DNA of 64,000 nucleotides from Streptomyces sp. NBC_01317 (GCF_035961655.1 NZ_CP108393.1:6185001-6249000); one strand, 5' to 3'. Counted from the stretch's first letter, positions 47,455 to 56,646 are shown. Numbers and translations are program-made. Notes: generated by a model not told the origin, from the letters alone.

Positions 47455-48177
47455 ATGGGTTCCGCGATCAGTCTCCGCAAGGTGGAGGACACCGCGCCCG
47501 CGCTGGTCAGCCTCTACAAGAGCGCCGCGGTCTCCCTGGACAAACACGGCCTCGGTGACCAGCGCGCCGCCGTCTACCTGGTCCTCGACCACTCCGGCTC
47601 CATGCGGGACTACTACAAGGACGGCAGTGTCCAGGCCCTGGCGGAGCGGGTCCTCGGCCTCTCCGCGCACCTGGACGACGACGGCACCGTCCCGATCGTC
47701 GTCTTCTCCACGGACATAGACGCCGAGGCCGACATCTCGCTCGCGAACCACGTCGGCCGGGTGGACGAGATCGTCGGGACGCTGGGGCACATGGGCCGCA
47801 CCAACTACCACCTGGCGATGGACGCGGTGATCGACCACCATCTGGCCGGCGGTGCCACCGTCCCGGCGCTCGTGATCTTCCAGACGGACGGGGGGCCGAC
47901 CAGCAAGCTCGCCGCCGAGCGGTACCTCTGCAAGGCCGCCGGCCTGCCGATCTTCTGGCAGTTCATCGGCTTCGGCGATCCGCGCGGCCGGCAGTTCGAC
48001 TTCCTGCGCAGGCTCGACGAGCTCGCCGTCCCGGCGAAGCGGCGGGTCGACAACGCCGGGTTCTTCCCCGCCGGCAGGAATCCCCGCCGGGTCGCGGACT
48101 CCACCCTGTACGACCGCCTGCTCGGCGAGTTCCCCCAATGGCTGCGCCGGGCGCGGGAGTTGGGGATCGTGGCATGA
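47455..48177 (+). CDS. VWA-domain protein, TerF/TerY-like
   Basis: A 240-residue cytoplasmic protein consisting of one von Willebrand factor A domain with a complete MIDAS site: DHSGSM (45-50), a conserved Thr in GRTNYHLAM near 119 and the Asp of IFQTDGGPTS near 146. The N-terminal helix pair (ISLRKVEDTAPALVSLYKSA) and C-terminal part (FPQWLRRARELGIV) resemble VWA proteins of tellurium-resistance (ter) clusters. No terD-type genes are adjacent. GGGGGAG precedes the ATG. The stop overlaps the HutD-like gene by four bases. Confidence 0.92.
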   Translation: MGSAISLRKVEDTAPALVSLYKSAAVSLDKHGLGDQRAAVYLVLDHSGSMRDYYKDGSVQALAERVLGLSAHLDDDGTVPIVVFSTDIDAEADISLANHVGRVDEIVGTLGHMGRTNYHLAMDAVIDHHLAGGATVPALVIFQTDGGPTSKLAAERYLCKAAGLPIFWQFIGFGDPRGRQFDFLRRLDELAVPAKRRVDNAGFFPAGRNPRRVADSTLYDRLLGEFPQWLRRARELGIVA

Positions 48178-48752
48178 CGCCCTGCGTGCTGCGGGCCGCG
48201 CGGCGGACGGTGGTGCCGTGGAAGAACGGGGGTGGGGTCACCCGGGAGATCGCGGCCGGCCCCGAGGGCGCCGGGACGGGCGGGTTCGACTGGCGGGTCA
48301 GTCTTGCCGAGGTGGGGGCGGACGGGCCGTTCTCGGTGTTTCCCGGCGTCGAGCGGATTCTGACGCTCGTCGAGGGGGACGGTATGGAGCTGACCGTCGG
48401 CGGGCGGCGGCGGCTGGTCGGGGAGCGGTTCGTGCCGCAGGTGTTTCCCGGTGACGTGCCGGCCGGCTGTGTGCTGCTCGGGGGGCCGGTGGTCAACCTC
48501 AACGTCATGTACCGCAGGGACCGCGCGGCGGCCCGGGTGGAGGTCGTACGGGGGCGGCTCACCGATCCCGTGCGGATCGGCGCCCCGGAGGTGGGCGAGA
48601 CCGTCCTCGTCGTCGCGCTGGAGGGGGCCGCCGCACTCGGTGACCTCGACCTCGGGGCGTACGACGCCGTGGTGCTCGGGCGGGGGGCCGGTCCCGCGCG
48701 TCTCAGGACCGAGGGGCGGGCCGCCGTGGTGGTGCTGCGGGCGGCGAGGTGA
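48174..48752 (+). CDS. HutD/Ves family cupin-like protein
   Basis: A 192-residue HutD-family beta-barrel. The hallmark VPWKNGGGVTREIA (about 14-27) is present, then FDWRVSLAEVGADGPFSVFPGVER and the second-barrel motif VVNLNVMYRRD near 106. HutD proteins appear in histidine-utilisation loci of other bacteria and may bind formylglutamate-like ligands, but no hut genes are here. It is coupled (ATGA overlap) to the VWA gene. Confidence 0.9.
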   Translation: MTPCVLRAARRTVVPWKNGGGVTREIAAGPEGAGTGGFDWRVSLAEVGADGPFSVFPGVERILTLVEGDGMELTVGGRRRLVGERFVPQVFPGDVPAGCVLLGGPVVNLNVMYRRDRAAARVEVVRGRLTDPVRIGAPEVGETVLVVALEGAAALGDLDLGAYDAVVLGRGAGPARLRTEGRAAVVVLRAAR

Positions 48753-48855
48753 CGGGGTGCTCCGGGGCGGTCCCAGCCACGCCGCAGTCCGGCCGGTTCG
48801 TTTTCCGCGTGTCGGCCTCGCTGCGCGCCGAGCGACCGTGCTAGGCTTACAAGCG

Positions 48856-48924
48856 TTGCAGTTTTGGTACCCATGAACTTTATGTGCGCCTGACGGAAAC
48901 TCGCTCAGGCGCATTATTGTTTTT
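48856..48924 (+). promoter_or_regulatory. candidate csp promoter and terminator-like leader hairpin
   Basis: TTGCAG (48856-48861), a 17-base spacer and TTTATG (48879-48884) could form a promoter. Immediately downstream, TGCGCCTGA/TCAGGCGCA (48885-48893, 48905-48913) forms a 9-bp stem followed by TTATTGTTTTT, a textbook intrinsic terminator that is rare at this GC. It stands 89 bases before the csp start. Either it ends upstream transcription or, if the promoter is further upstream, it attenuates csp. Confidence 0.55.
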
Positions 48925-49012
48925 GCCGGCTTCTCCGGATGGGGCTCAATGCGGCGACGAGGAATCCGTAAAGTGCGGATTTCCGGCTCTGCACCTGTTT
49001 TAGGAGAATGAC

Positions 49013-49216
49013 ATGGCTACTGGCACCGTGAAGTGGTTCAACAGCGAAAAGGGCTTCGGCTTCATCGAGCAGGACGGCGGCGGCGCCGACGTCTTCGCCC
49101 ACTACTCGAACATCGCCACCCAGGGGTTCCGTGAGCTCCAGGAGGGCCAGAAGGTCTCGTTCGACGTCACGCAGGGCCAGAAGGGCCCGCAGGCGGAGAA
49201 CATCGTCCCGGCCTAG
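49013..49216 (+). CDS. cold-shock protein (CspA family)
   Basis: A 67-residue single cold-shock domain. RNP1 KGFGFIEQ is at 13-20 and RNP2 DVFAHYSNI near 27, with the beginning [14 protein letters not shown]. It binds single-stranded RNA/DNA as a chaperone. AGGAG lies 8 bases before the ATG. A long AT-rich untranslated leader precedes it and a DEAD-box helicase gene follows, the usual pairing for RNA remodelling at low temperature. Confidence 0.97.
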   Translation: MATGTVKWFNSEKGFGFIEQDGGGADVFAHYSNIATQGFRELQEGQKVSFDVTQGQKGPQAENIVPA

Positions 49217-49237
49217 TTCCCGGACGTGTACCTCGCA

Positions 49238-49272
49238 GCCGGGGCTCGCACCGTGCAGGTGCGGGCCCCGGC
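49238..49272. terminator. hairpin between the csp gene and the DEAD-box helicase
   Basis: GCCGGGGCTCGCACC and GGTGCGGGCCCCGGC (one G-T mismatch) with a 5-nt loop. It may end the short csp transcript or let only part of transcription read into the helicase gene. A 13-base direct repeat (GCTGTTCTCAGGC) follows. Confidence 0.7.
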
Positions 49273-49321
49273 TCGCGCTGTTCTCAGGCCGCTGTTCTCA
49301 GGCCCAGGAAGGCTTTACTGA

Positions 49322-50974
49322 ATGACTCGCCCCGAGCGGCAGGACCGTGCTGCCAGACCTGCCGGCAAACGCCCGGTGAATTCACGTGGACAAGGCTCCG
49401 CGCGCGGTGCGGCGAAGGCCCCGGCCCGCCGCACCCCCGCCCGCCCCCAGGAATTCACTCTGCCGGAGACCCTTACCCCCGCACTGCCTGCCGTCGAGGC
49501 GTTCGACGAGCTCGACATGCCCGCCGGGCTGCTCAAGACCCTCACCGCCCAGGGCGTGACGGAACCGTTCCCGATCCAGGGCGCGACCCTGCCCAATTCC
49601 CTCGCGGGCCGTGACATCCTCGGCCGCGGACGGACCGGGTCCGGCAAGACCCTCGCCTTCGGACTCGCGCTCCTCGCCCGCCTCGCGGGCCGCCACGCCG
49701 AGCCCAAGGCCCCCCTCGCCATGGTCCTCGTACCCACGCGTGAGCTGGCCCAGCAGGTGACCGACGCGCTCACCCCGTACGCCACCGCCGTGAACCTGAA
49801 GATGGCCACGGTCGTCGGCGGCATGTCGATCACCAAGCAGTCCGGACAGCTGCGGCGCGGCGCCGAGGTGCTCGTCGCCACCCCCGGCCGGCTCAAGGAC
49901 CTGATCGAGCGCGGCGACTGCCGGCTCGACCAGGTGGACATCACCGTCCTCGACGAGGCCGACCAGATGGCCGACATGGGGTTCATGCCCCAGGTCACCG
50001 CCCTGCTCAAGCAGGTGCGGCCCGACGGCCAGCGCATGCTGTTCTCCGCGACGCTGGACAAGAACATCGACCGGCTCGTACGGCAGTACCTGACCGACCC
50101 CGTCGTGCACTCCGTCGACCCCTCGCAGGGCGCGGTCACCACGATGGAGCACCACGTGCTGTACGTCCTGGACGAGACGGACAAGAAGGCCGTCACGACC
50201 AGGATCGCGGCCCGCGACGGCCGGGTGCTGCTCTTCCTGGACACCAAGCGCTCCGTGGACCGGCTGGTCAAGCGCCTGCTGGCCAGCGGCGTACGGGCGG
50301 CAGGGCTGCACGGCGGCCGTTCGCAGCCGCAGCGCAACCGCACGCTCGACCAGTTCAAGACCGGTCAGGTCACCGCCCTCGTGGCGACCAACGTGGCGGC
50401 CCGCGGCATCCACGTCGACGACCTCGACCTCGTCGTGAACGTCGACCCGCCCGTCGACCACAAGGACTACCTGCACCGCGGCGGACGCACCGCCCGCGCG
50501 GGGGAGTCCGGCAGCGTCGTGACGCTCGTCCTGCCCGAGCAGCGGCGGGAGATGACCCGGCTGATGTCCGACGCGGGCATCGACCCCAAGTCGGCCAGGA
50601 TCAAGTCCACCGACGAGGAGCTGGCGCAGCTCACCGGCGCGCGGGAACCCTCCGGGGTGGCCGTCGTCATAGAGGTGCCCCAGCCGGTGGTCCAGCAGAA
50701 GCAGAAGCCGCGCACCGCACGCCCCGCACGGTCGGGGTCGCGGGGTGCCGGACGTACCACCGCCGGGGGCGGCGCCCGCGCCGCCGCGGGCGGCACCGGA
50801 GGCGCGCGTACGGGCGCCGGCGGCGGGGGTGCCGGAAGCGGCGCCCGCACCGGCGGAGGCGCCAGGACCGGCGGCGGTACGGGCGCGGGGGCCGGCAACG
50901 GCGGCCGTGGCCGGCGCGGCCGGGGTGGCGGCGGAGCGGGCGGCGAGGGCGGCGGTCGCCGCACGGCTGCCTGA
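49322..50974 (+). CDS. DEAD-box ATP-dependent RNA helicase with Arg/Gly-rich tail
   Basis: A 550-residue helicase. The Q-motif lies near 81-87 (EPFPIQGATLP), Walker A GRTGSGKT at 103-110, DEAD at 211-214 (VLDEADQMADMGF) and SAT near 242 (MLFSATLD). Domain 2 has ATNVAARGIHVDDLDLVVN and HRGGRTARAG. The last ~85 residues are almost purely Gly, Arg, Ala and Thr (RGG-like), suited to RNA binding and condensation. It follows the csp gene; RhlE-type cold-induced helicases have this architecture. The first ~45 residues are basic and disordered. Confidence 0.96.
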   Translation: MTRPERQDRAARPAGKRPVNSRGQGSARGAAKAPARRTPARPQEFTLPETLTPALPAVEAFDELDMPAGLLKTLTAQGVTEPFPIQGATLPNSLAGRDILGRGRTGSGKTLAFGLALLARLAGRHAEPKAPLAMVLVPTRELAQQVTDALTPYATAVNLKMATVVGGMSITKQSGQLRRGAEVLVATPGRLKDLIERGDCRLDQVDITVLDEADQMADMGFMPQVTALLKQVRPDGQRMLFSATLDKNIDRLVRQYLTDPVVHSVDPSQGAVTTMEHHVLYVLDETDKKAVTTRIAARDGRVLLFLDTKRSVDRLVKRLLASGVRAAGLHGGRSQPQRNRTLDQFKTGQVTALVATNVAARGIHVDDLDLVVNVDPPVDHKDYLHRGGRTARAGESGSVVTLVLPEQRREMTRLMSDAGIDPKSARIKSTDEELAQLTGAREPSGVAVVIEVPQPVVQQKQKPRTARPARSGSRGAGRTTAGGGARAAAGGTGGARTGAGGGGAGSGARTGGGARTGGGTGAGAGNGGRGRRGRGGGGAGGEGGGRRTAA

Positions 50975-50998
50975 TCCCCCCCACACACAGCACGACAT

Positions 50999-51038
50999 AC
51001 GTACGCCCGGCAGTGCTCACGCGCCGCCGGGCGTACGT
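50999..51038. terminator. 13-bp hairpin after the helicase gene
   Basis: ACGTACGCCCGGC (50999-51011) and its complement (51026-51038) with a 14-nt loop, 25 bases after the stop. Confidence 0.8.
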
Positions 51039-51188
51039 GTGTCCGGGACCTTGCGTCCGCCGTGCGTGACGCGGGTGGCTCCTGAGACGGTACGAATGGG
51101 TTCCGGGCGGTGAACGTCCTGGAAATTCGGGCGGGTTGGGGGGACGCGGTCTTGACGTGTACACATCTACGCGCGTCATCATGGGGGC

Positions 51189-51578
51189 ATGCGAATTCCC
51201 CCACGTATCGCCGCCCTGGGCTCCGTCGTAGCCCTCGCCTCCACCCTCCTGGTCGGCACCGCCGCCCTCACCGCGTCCGCGGCGCCCAGCGCCGTCGGCA
51301 GCATCTGCTACGGCAGCCTGCCGTCGCAGGCCCGTACGACCCTCAGCCTCATCGCCCGTGGCGGGCCGTTCCCGTACTCCCAGGACGGTGCCGTCTTCCA
51401 GAACCGCGAGCGTCTGCTCCCCCTCCAGGCGTCCAGCTACTACCACGAGTACACCGTCGTGACCCCCGGCTCCTCCGACCGGGGTGCCCGCCGCATCGTC
51501 ACCGGCAAGAAGGTCGACGAGGACTACTACACGTCCAACCACTACGCCTCGTTCTCGCTCGTCAACTACGGCTGCTGA
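51189..51578 (+). CDS. secreted guanyl-specific ribonuclease (RNase Sa/barnase family)
   Basis: A 129-residue precursor. The signal peptide spans about 1-32 (MRIPPRIAALGSVVALAS..., Ala-X-Ala end near TASAAP) and is followed by a ~97-residue enzyme very like RNase Sa. SICYGSLPSQARTTLSLIARGGPFPYSQDG leads to the catalytic E74 (VFQNRER), the arginines of RGARRIV (about 98-103) and the general acid H118 (SNHYASF). C40 and C129 form the expected disulfide. It cleaves RNA 3' of guanosine outside the cell. The barstar gene follows 26 bases downstream, protecting the producer. Confidence 0.95.
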   Translation: MRIPPRIAALGSVVALASTLLVGTAALTASAAPSAVGSICYGSLPSQARTTLSLIARGGPFPYSQDGAVFQNRERLLPLQASSYYHEYTVVTPGSSDRGARRIVTGKKVDEDYYTSNHYASFSLVNYGC

Positions 51579-51604
51579 CACCGCTGGAAGGTAACCTCCG
51601 TCCC

Positions 51605-51907
51605 ATGACCGTGACTTATGTGATCGACGGGGCGGAGGTCACCGGCCTGGACAGCTTCTGGCGGGTGATCGGCGCCGCCGTGAACGGACCCGGCGGGTAC
51701 TTCGGGAGCAATCTCGACGCGCTCGTGGACTGCCTGCGCGGTGGGTTCGGCACACCCGACGACCGTGACTTCGCCTTCGAGTGGCGCGCGCACGACGTCT
51801 CGCGCGCGCGGCTGGACGAGGCGGCCGCCGGTACGGGGCGCTCGGTCTTCGGTGAACTCGCCGAGATCATCGAGGAGGGCGCGCCGGGAGGGCTGCGGCT
51901 TCTCTGA
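51605..51907 (+). CDS. barstar-family ribonuclease inhibitor
   Basis: A 100-residue barstar homologue. The core VTYVIDGAEVTGLDSFWRVIGAAVNGP leads to GGYFGSNLDALVDCLRGGFG (about 31-50), whose Tyr/Asn/Asp helix plugs the RNase active site in the barnase-barstar complex. FRGELAEIIEE-like residues close the fold (about 83-93). It is cytoplasmic, without a signal peptide. The position directly after the secreted RNase makes it the cognate immunity protein. Confidence 0.94.
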   Translation: MTVTYVIDGAEVTGLDSFWRVIGAAVNGPGGYFGSNLDALVDCLRGGFGTPDDRDFAFEWRAHDVSRARLDEAAAGTGRSVFGELAEIIEEGAPGGLRLL

Positions 51908-51926
51908 CACGCCCGCTGATGCGCCG

Positions 51927-52292
51927 TCAGGCCTGGCGGCCTCGGGTCGTGTTCTTGCCCGCTTCCGTGCCGTCCGGCAGCGGGATCCACTTGTGCGACC
52001 AGGCGATGACCGACTCCAGCACCGGTTCCAGTTCGCGTCCCCTCTGCGTGAGGTGGTACTCGACCTGGACCGGTGTGGTGGCCAGCACCCGGCGCTCGAT
52101 CAGCTCGTCCTCCTGGAGCGCGCGCAGCCGCTGCGCCAGCATGGTGTCGCTGACGCCCGGGATCGCCGCCTTGATCTGCCCGTACCGGTGCTGCCCGGTG
52201 AACAGGGCGCGCAGGACCGCGCCGGTCCACCGGGTGCCGATCAGCTCGATCGCCGTGTGGAAGCGCGTGCACACCGGGTGGACGCCGGTCAT
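51927..52292 (-). CDS. HxlR-family transcription regulator
   Basis: A 121-residue winged-helix protein of the HxlR/DUF24 type. CTRFHTAIELIGTRWTGAVLRALF (family cysteine C8) leads to the recognition region GVSDTMLAQRLRALQEDELIERRV and the wing TTPVQVEYHLTQRGREL. Such single-cysteine regulators often sense electrophiles or quinones. It overlaps (ATGA) the FMN reductase gene upstream and is probably co-transcribed with it and controls it. Confidence 0.93.
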   Translation of the reverse strand: MTGVHPVCTRFHTAIELIGTRWTGAVLRALFTGQHRYGQIKAAIPGVSDTMLAQRLRALQEDELIERRVLATTPVQVEYHLTQRGRELEPVLESVIAWSHKWIPLPDGTEAGKNTTRGRQA

Positions 52293-52879
52293 GGCTTCAC
52301 GGCCGCCGGCTGGGGCGCGCGCAGCGGGCGCAGCGCCTCACTGACCCGCTTGAGCTCGTCGAACATCGCCTTCGCCGACCCGGTCATGGCGTCGTTGGCC
52401 GCCAGGCCCCCGTCCTCGGTGAGGAACTGGTGGGCGAAGGGGATGGCGACCGCCTCGAACAGCGGGGTCATCCGGAGCGTGGTGACGACCTGCTTGATCA
52501 TCTGGGCCGCCCGGGTGCCCGCGGCGACGCCGCCGTAGCTGACGAGGCCGACCGGCTTGTGGTGCCACTCGTTGTGCAGGTAGTCGAGGGCGTTCTTCAG
52601 CTCCGCGTTGTAGCCGTAGTTGTACTCCGGCATGACGAACACGAAGGCGTCGCCCTCGGCGATCTTGGCGCTCCAGTCGCGGGTGTGCTGGTGGGTGTAC
52701 TGCCCCAGCCGCGGGTGGTGCGGTTCGTTCATGAACGGCAGGTTCACCTCGGCGAGGTCTATCAGCTCGATGTCCTCGAAACCACCGTGCTCGCGCGCTT
52801 CCGCGTCGACCCACTGCCCGATGGTCAGGCCGATCCGGCCGGGCCTGGTGCTCGCCACGATGATCTTCAGGTGCGCCAC
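52289..52879 (-). CDS. NADPH-dependent FMN reductase family flavoprotein
   Basis: A 196-residue flavodoxin-like protein. The FMN phosphate loop is VASTRPGRIGLTIGQW (about 8-23), followed by VMPEYNYGYNAELKNALDYLHNEW (about 83-106) and VSYGGVAAGTRAAQMIKQVV (about 113-132), the signature of YhdA/ChrR-like quinone or nitro reductases. It probably reduces quinones, dyes or electrophiles. GTG 52879 has GGAGA upstream. The coupled HxlR regulator fits an electrophile-response operon. Confidence 0.94.
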   Translation of the reverse strand: MAHLKIIVASTRPGRIGLTIGQWVDAEAREHGGFEDIELIDLAEVNLPFMNEPHHPRLGQYTHQHTRDWSAKIAEGDAFVFVMPEYNYGYNAELKNALDYLHNEWHHKPVGLVSYGGVAAGTRAAQMIKQVVTTLRMTPLFEAVAIPFAHQFLTEDGGLAANDAMTGSAKAMFDELKRVSEALRPLRAPQPAAVKP

Positions 52880-52943
52880 TGCTGTCTCCTTGTGAGGGGG
52901 CCGGCCGTCAGGGGGTGACCGGCACTGAGGAGACTACGGATTT

Positions 52944-52967
52944 CTTAGTCGATAAGCAAAGCTTAGT
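52944..52967. promoter_or_regulatory. candidate HxlR operator
   Basis: CTTAGT occurs twice (52944-52949 and 52962-52967) around GATAAGCAAAGCTT, with the small palindrome AAGC-AAA-GCTT inside. It lies upstream of the FMN reductase gene in an AT-rich pocket of 52936-52968, where a promoter and HxlR site are expected. Confidence 0.4.
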
Positions 52968-52989
52968 GTCGGGGTAGGTGCGTCTCCCG

Positions 52990-54519
52990 TCAGTGGCGCC
53001 GGGGGAGTGTCCGTTCCAGGCGCCGCCGCTCCGGCCCCTCCGGTACGTACCGCACCGCGTCCAGAGCCGTCCGGCGCGCGCCGCCGCCCGCGTCCTCGTC
53101 CGCCAGGATCCGTGCCAACGCCTCGACGGCGCGCGGGTCCTGACGTACCGCCAGACCGTGCGCCGCCTCGGCGACCGTGTCCGTCTCCGTGTCCGCCAGC
53201 CGGGCCGCCAGCGCCTCCCGCAGGGCGGGTGTGTGGTCCGCCACACCCGCCAGGGCCCGGACCGCCGCCTTCCGTACGGAGGCGTCCGTGTCGCCGCTCA
53301 GCAGGACAAGCGCCCACACCGCGTCCCGATGGCCGTCCGGTACGAGCCCGGTCAGGGCCGACGCCGCCCGCCGCCGTACCTCCGCGTCCTGGTGGCCCGT
53401 GTGGCGCAGGATCTCCGGCAGCGCGTCTGGATCACCCTGGTGCCCGAGCCCCGTCACGACCGCGCGGACCAGCTCCGTCTCCGTCGCCCCGCGTGACAGC
53501 TCCCGCAGCAGCGGGACCACCCGGGGGGTGAACCGGTCCGCGCCTCCCGCCACGTCGGCGCCCGCCCCGCCCAGCCCCGCCAGGACGTCCGCCCCGAACG
53601 CCTGCCGCAGCGGATCGTCGCCCGCGCACCACGCGGACGCCGCCAGAAACGTTTCCTCATCGCCGCGCCGCCACAGCGCCGCCGCCGCTTCCGTCCAGTC
53701 GTCCCGGCCGGGGTCCCCGCAGCGCAGCGCCCGGCCCGCCAGCTCCTCGTACGGTGTGACGATCCCCAGTTCGGCCTCCAGGAGCGTGGCGACGGCGGCG
53801 TGCCCCGTCTGCTGCTCCTGGCCCGCCACCGGCACGCCGTCGCGCAGCAGTTCGACCACCACGGTCTCGGAGCCGTCCTCCGTGATCCGGCGCACCACGC
53901 TCTCGTATCCGTCGCCGTACGCGCGCAGCAGCCCGTCGCGCACCTCCCGCTCCACGTCGAGCGCCGTCCAGCGGCGCGCCTCGGCGAGGGCCGCGTCCTG
54001 TACGCCCGCTTCCTGGGCGCCCGCGCCGTACCGCAGCAGGACCCGGGTGGTCGAGGGGGAGCCGCGGCGGGCCGCGAGGACCAGCGGCGGTTCGTCGCCG
54101 GGGCCCGGGAGATCCGGGTCCGCGCCGTGCTCCAACAGGGCCTCCGCCGTGTCGGGGAACCCCTGGACGGCGGTCCAGGCGAGGGCGGTGAAGCCGAACG
54201 CCTCCCGCCGGTCGGGCCGCGCGCCCCCGGCGAGCAGCGCCCGTACCACCTCGGTGTGCCCGCCGCAGGCCGCGCCGCACAGGGGCAGGTCCCCGCCGTC
54301 GGGGCCGCTGCCGCGCTCCGGGTCGGCGCCGGCGGTGAGGAGCAGCCGTACCAGGCCCGGTTCGTCGCTGACGGCCGCGAGATAGAGGGCGCTCATGCCG
54401 TCCCCGTCGGCCGCCTCGGCGGGTACGCCCGCGCGCAGCAGACGGACGACGGTGTCGTCCGCGCCGCCGATCACCGCCTCGAACAGGCCAGGAGCACCCG
54501 CCGTCGGCTCATTCGTCAT
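52990..54519 (-). CDS. ankyrin-repeat plus HEAT-repeat protein
   Basis: A 509-residue soluble protein. The N-terminal half holds about four to five ankyrin repeats: GDGMSALYLAAVSDEPGLVRLLLTAGADP, then LCGAACGGHTEVVRALLAGGARP, FTALAWTAVQGFPDTAEALLEHGADP and PLVLAARRGSPSTTRVLLRYGA. A middle helical region (about 185-300) follows. The C-terminal part (about 330-500) has HEAT-like units (VRRRAASALTGLV, VRKAAVRALAGVA, AVEALARIL). Both repeat types are protein-protein scaffolds; no enzyme domain is seen. The terminal stretch is basic (RRRLERTLPRRH). Confidence 0.9.
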   Translation of the reverse strand: MTNEPTAGAPGLFEAVIGGADDTVVRLLRAGVPAEAADGDGMSALYLAAVSDEPGLVRLLLTAGADPERGSGPDGGDLPLCGAACGGHTEVVRALLAGGARPDRREAFGFTALAWTAVQGFPDTAEALLEHGADPDLPGPGDEPPLVLAARRGSPSTTRVLLRYGAGAQEAGVQDAALAEARRWTALDVEREVRDGLLRAYGDGYESVVRRITEDGSETVVVELLRDGVPVAGQEQQTGHAAVATLLEAELGIVTPYEELAGRALRCGDPGRDDWTEAAAALWRRGDEETFLAASAWCAGDDPLRQAFGADVLAGLGGAGADVAGGADRFTPRVVPLLRELSRGATETELVRAVVTGLGHQGDPDALPEILRHTGHQDAEVRRRAASALTGLVPDGHRDAVWALVLLSGDTDASVRKAAVRALAGVADHTPALREALAARLADTETDTVAEAAHGLAVRQDPRAVEALARILADEDAGGGARRTALDAVRYVPEGPERRRLERTLPRRH

Positions 54520-54589
54520 CCTTCGACCCTACGTGCGGCGCCTGTGCGGGCATCCCGGGGCCACCGGACCGGCCTGGGCCTGGGGCCTG

Positions 54590-54647
54590 TCAGGTGTCGC
54601 ACTCCAGGACCGTCCCGCTCAGGTGTCGCACTCCAGGACCGTCCCGC
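54590..54647. repeat. 29-bp perfect tandem duplication at the 3' end of the HExxH gene
   Basis: TCAGGTGTCGCACTCCAGGACCGTCCCGC occupies 54590-54618 and is repeated at 54619-54647. The second copy encodes the last residues and stop of the minus-strand gene; the first lies just beyond the stop. Since 29 is not a multiple of three, a reading frame shifted by one also ends in the same peptide, a sign of a recent duplication. Confidence 0.9.
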
Positions 54648-55521
54648 ACAGCCCGCAGCGGGCCCTGACCCGCCCCCGGACCGGGACCCGGATGCGCTGG
54701 TGGCAGGTCGGGCAGGGGAACGACACCCGCAGCCCGCCGGGGAGGTGCTCGAAGGCGTACGGCAGCGCGGGGTCGGGGGCGCCCTCCGCGCGGCCGGGAT
54801 GGTCGAGCGCGTACCGCCGCTCCTTCGCGTACCGGTGGCGGCCCAGCCGGCCGGCCGTGGTCAGCGGCGGCTGCTGCTCGTCGCGCAGGGCCTGCGCGCG
54901 GCCCTTCGCGTACGACGTGTACCCCTGCGGGCTGGTGAACCAGATCCGGGGGTCCTCGTCGAAGACGAGCGCGCGCTTGGCGAGGACGTAACCGAACTCC
55001 TCGGGGGTCAGATAGCCGAGCTTCTGGCTGGAGTCGCGGTCCTCGCGGTACGCGTCGAGCAACAGCCAGCCCGCGCCGAGATAGGTGGTCGCGGTGTCGG
55101 TGAGGATCTCGTTGTCGCGGGTGCCGGGGAAGCTCAGCCCCAGCCGGTGCAGCAGGACGTGCGTGATCTCGTGGGCGAGCGCGGCGCCGATGTCCCTGCG
55201 GTGGGTGCGGAAGCGGTTGTTGAGCTCGACGAAGTACTCGGGTCCCGCGGTCAGTTCGACGCTCGCCGCGTGCTCCATGTCGCGGAAGCTGACGATCACG
55301 CGCGCGTCGGGCAGCCGGAGTTGCTGGACCAGCGCGTGGGCGACCCGCTGGGTGCCCAGGTGGAGGTCGTCCTGGTCGGAGAAGGCGACGTCGGCCGGGG
55401 CGACGCTCGGCGCGTACCTGCGGACGCCCTCGGGGGAGAGCCGCCGGTAGAGCGCGGTGATCGCGGCGCGCGCGGTATCCAGGTGCGGATAGCCGTGCGT
55501 GACCTCGGTTCCGTGTACCAC
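54619..55521 (-). CDS. HExxH metallopeptidase-like protein with C-terminal zinc ribbon
   Basis: A 300-residue protein. The zincin motif AALAHEITHVLLHRLG (HEITH 117-121) and a downstream Glu (TRDNEILTDTA, E138) suggest a gluzincin-like active site. The C terminus carries CPTC and CGLC (about 267 and 288), a zinc ribbon ending GTVLECDT. There is no signal peptide, so it is cytoplasmic. GTG 55521 is preferred because GCAGGGGGG lies upstream; GTG 55560 would add 13 residues. The true substrate is unknown; a minimal-gluzincin or protein-processing role is a guess. Confidence 0.82.
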   Translation of the reverse strand: MVHGTEVTHGYPHLDTARAAITALYRRLSPEGVRRYAPSVAPADVAFSDQDDLHLGTQRVAHALVQQLRLPDARVIVSFRDMEHAASVELTAGPEYFVELNNRFRTHRRDIGAALAHEITHVLLHRLGLSFPGTRDNEILTDTATTYLGAGWLLLDAYREDRDSSQKLGYLTPEEFGYVLAKRALVFDEDPRIWFTSPQGYTSYAKGRAQALRDEQQPPLTTAGRLGRHRYAKERRYALDHPGRAEGAPDPALPYAFEHLPGGLRVSFPCPTCHQRIRVPVRGRVRARCGLCGTVLECDT

Positions 55522-56646
<1,125 letters not shown>

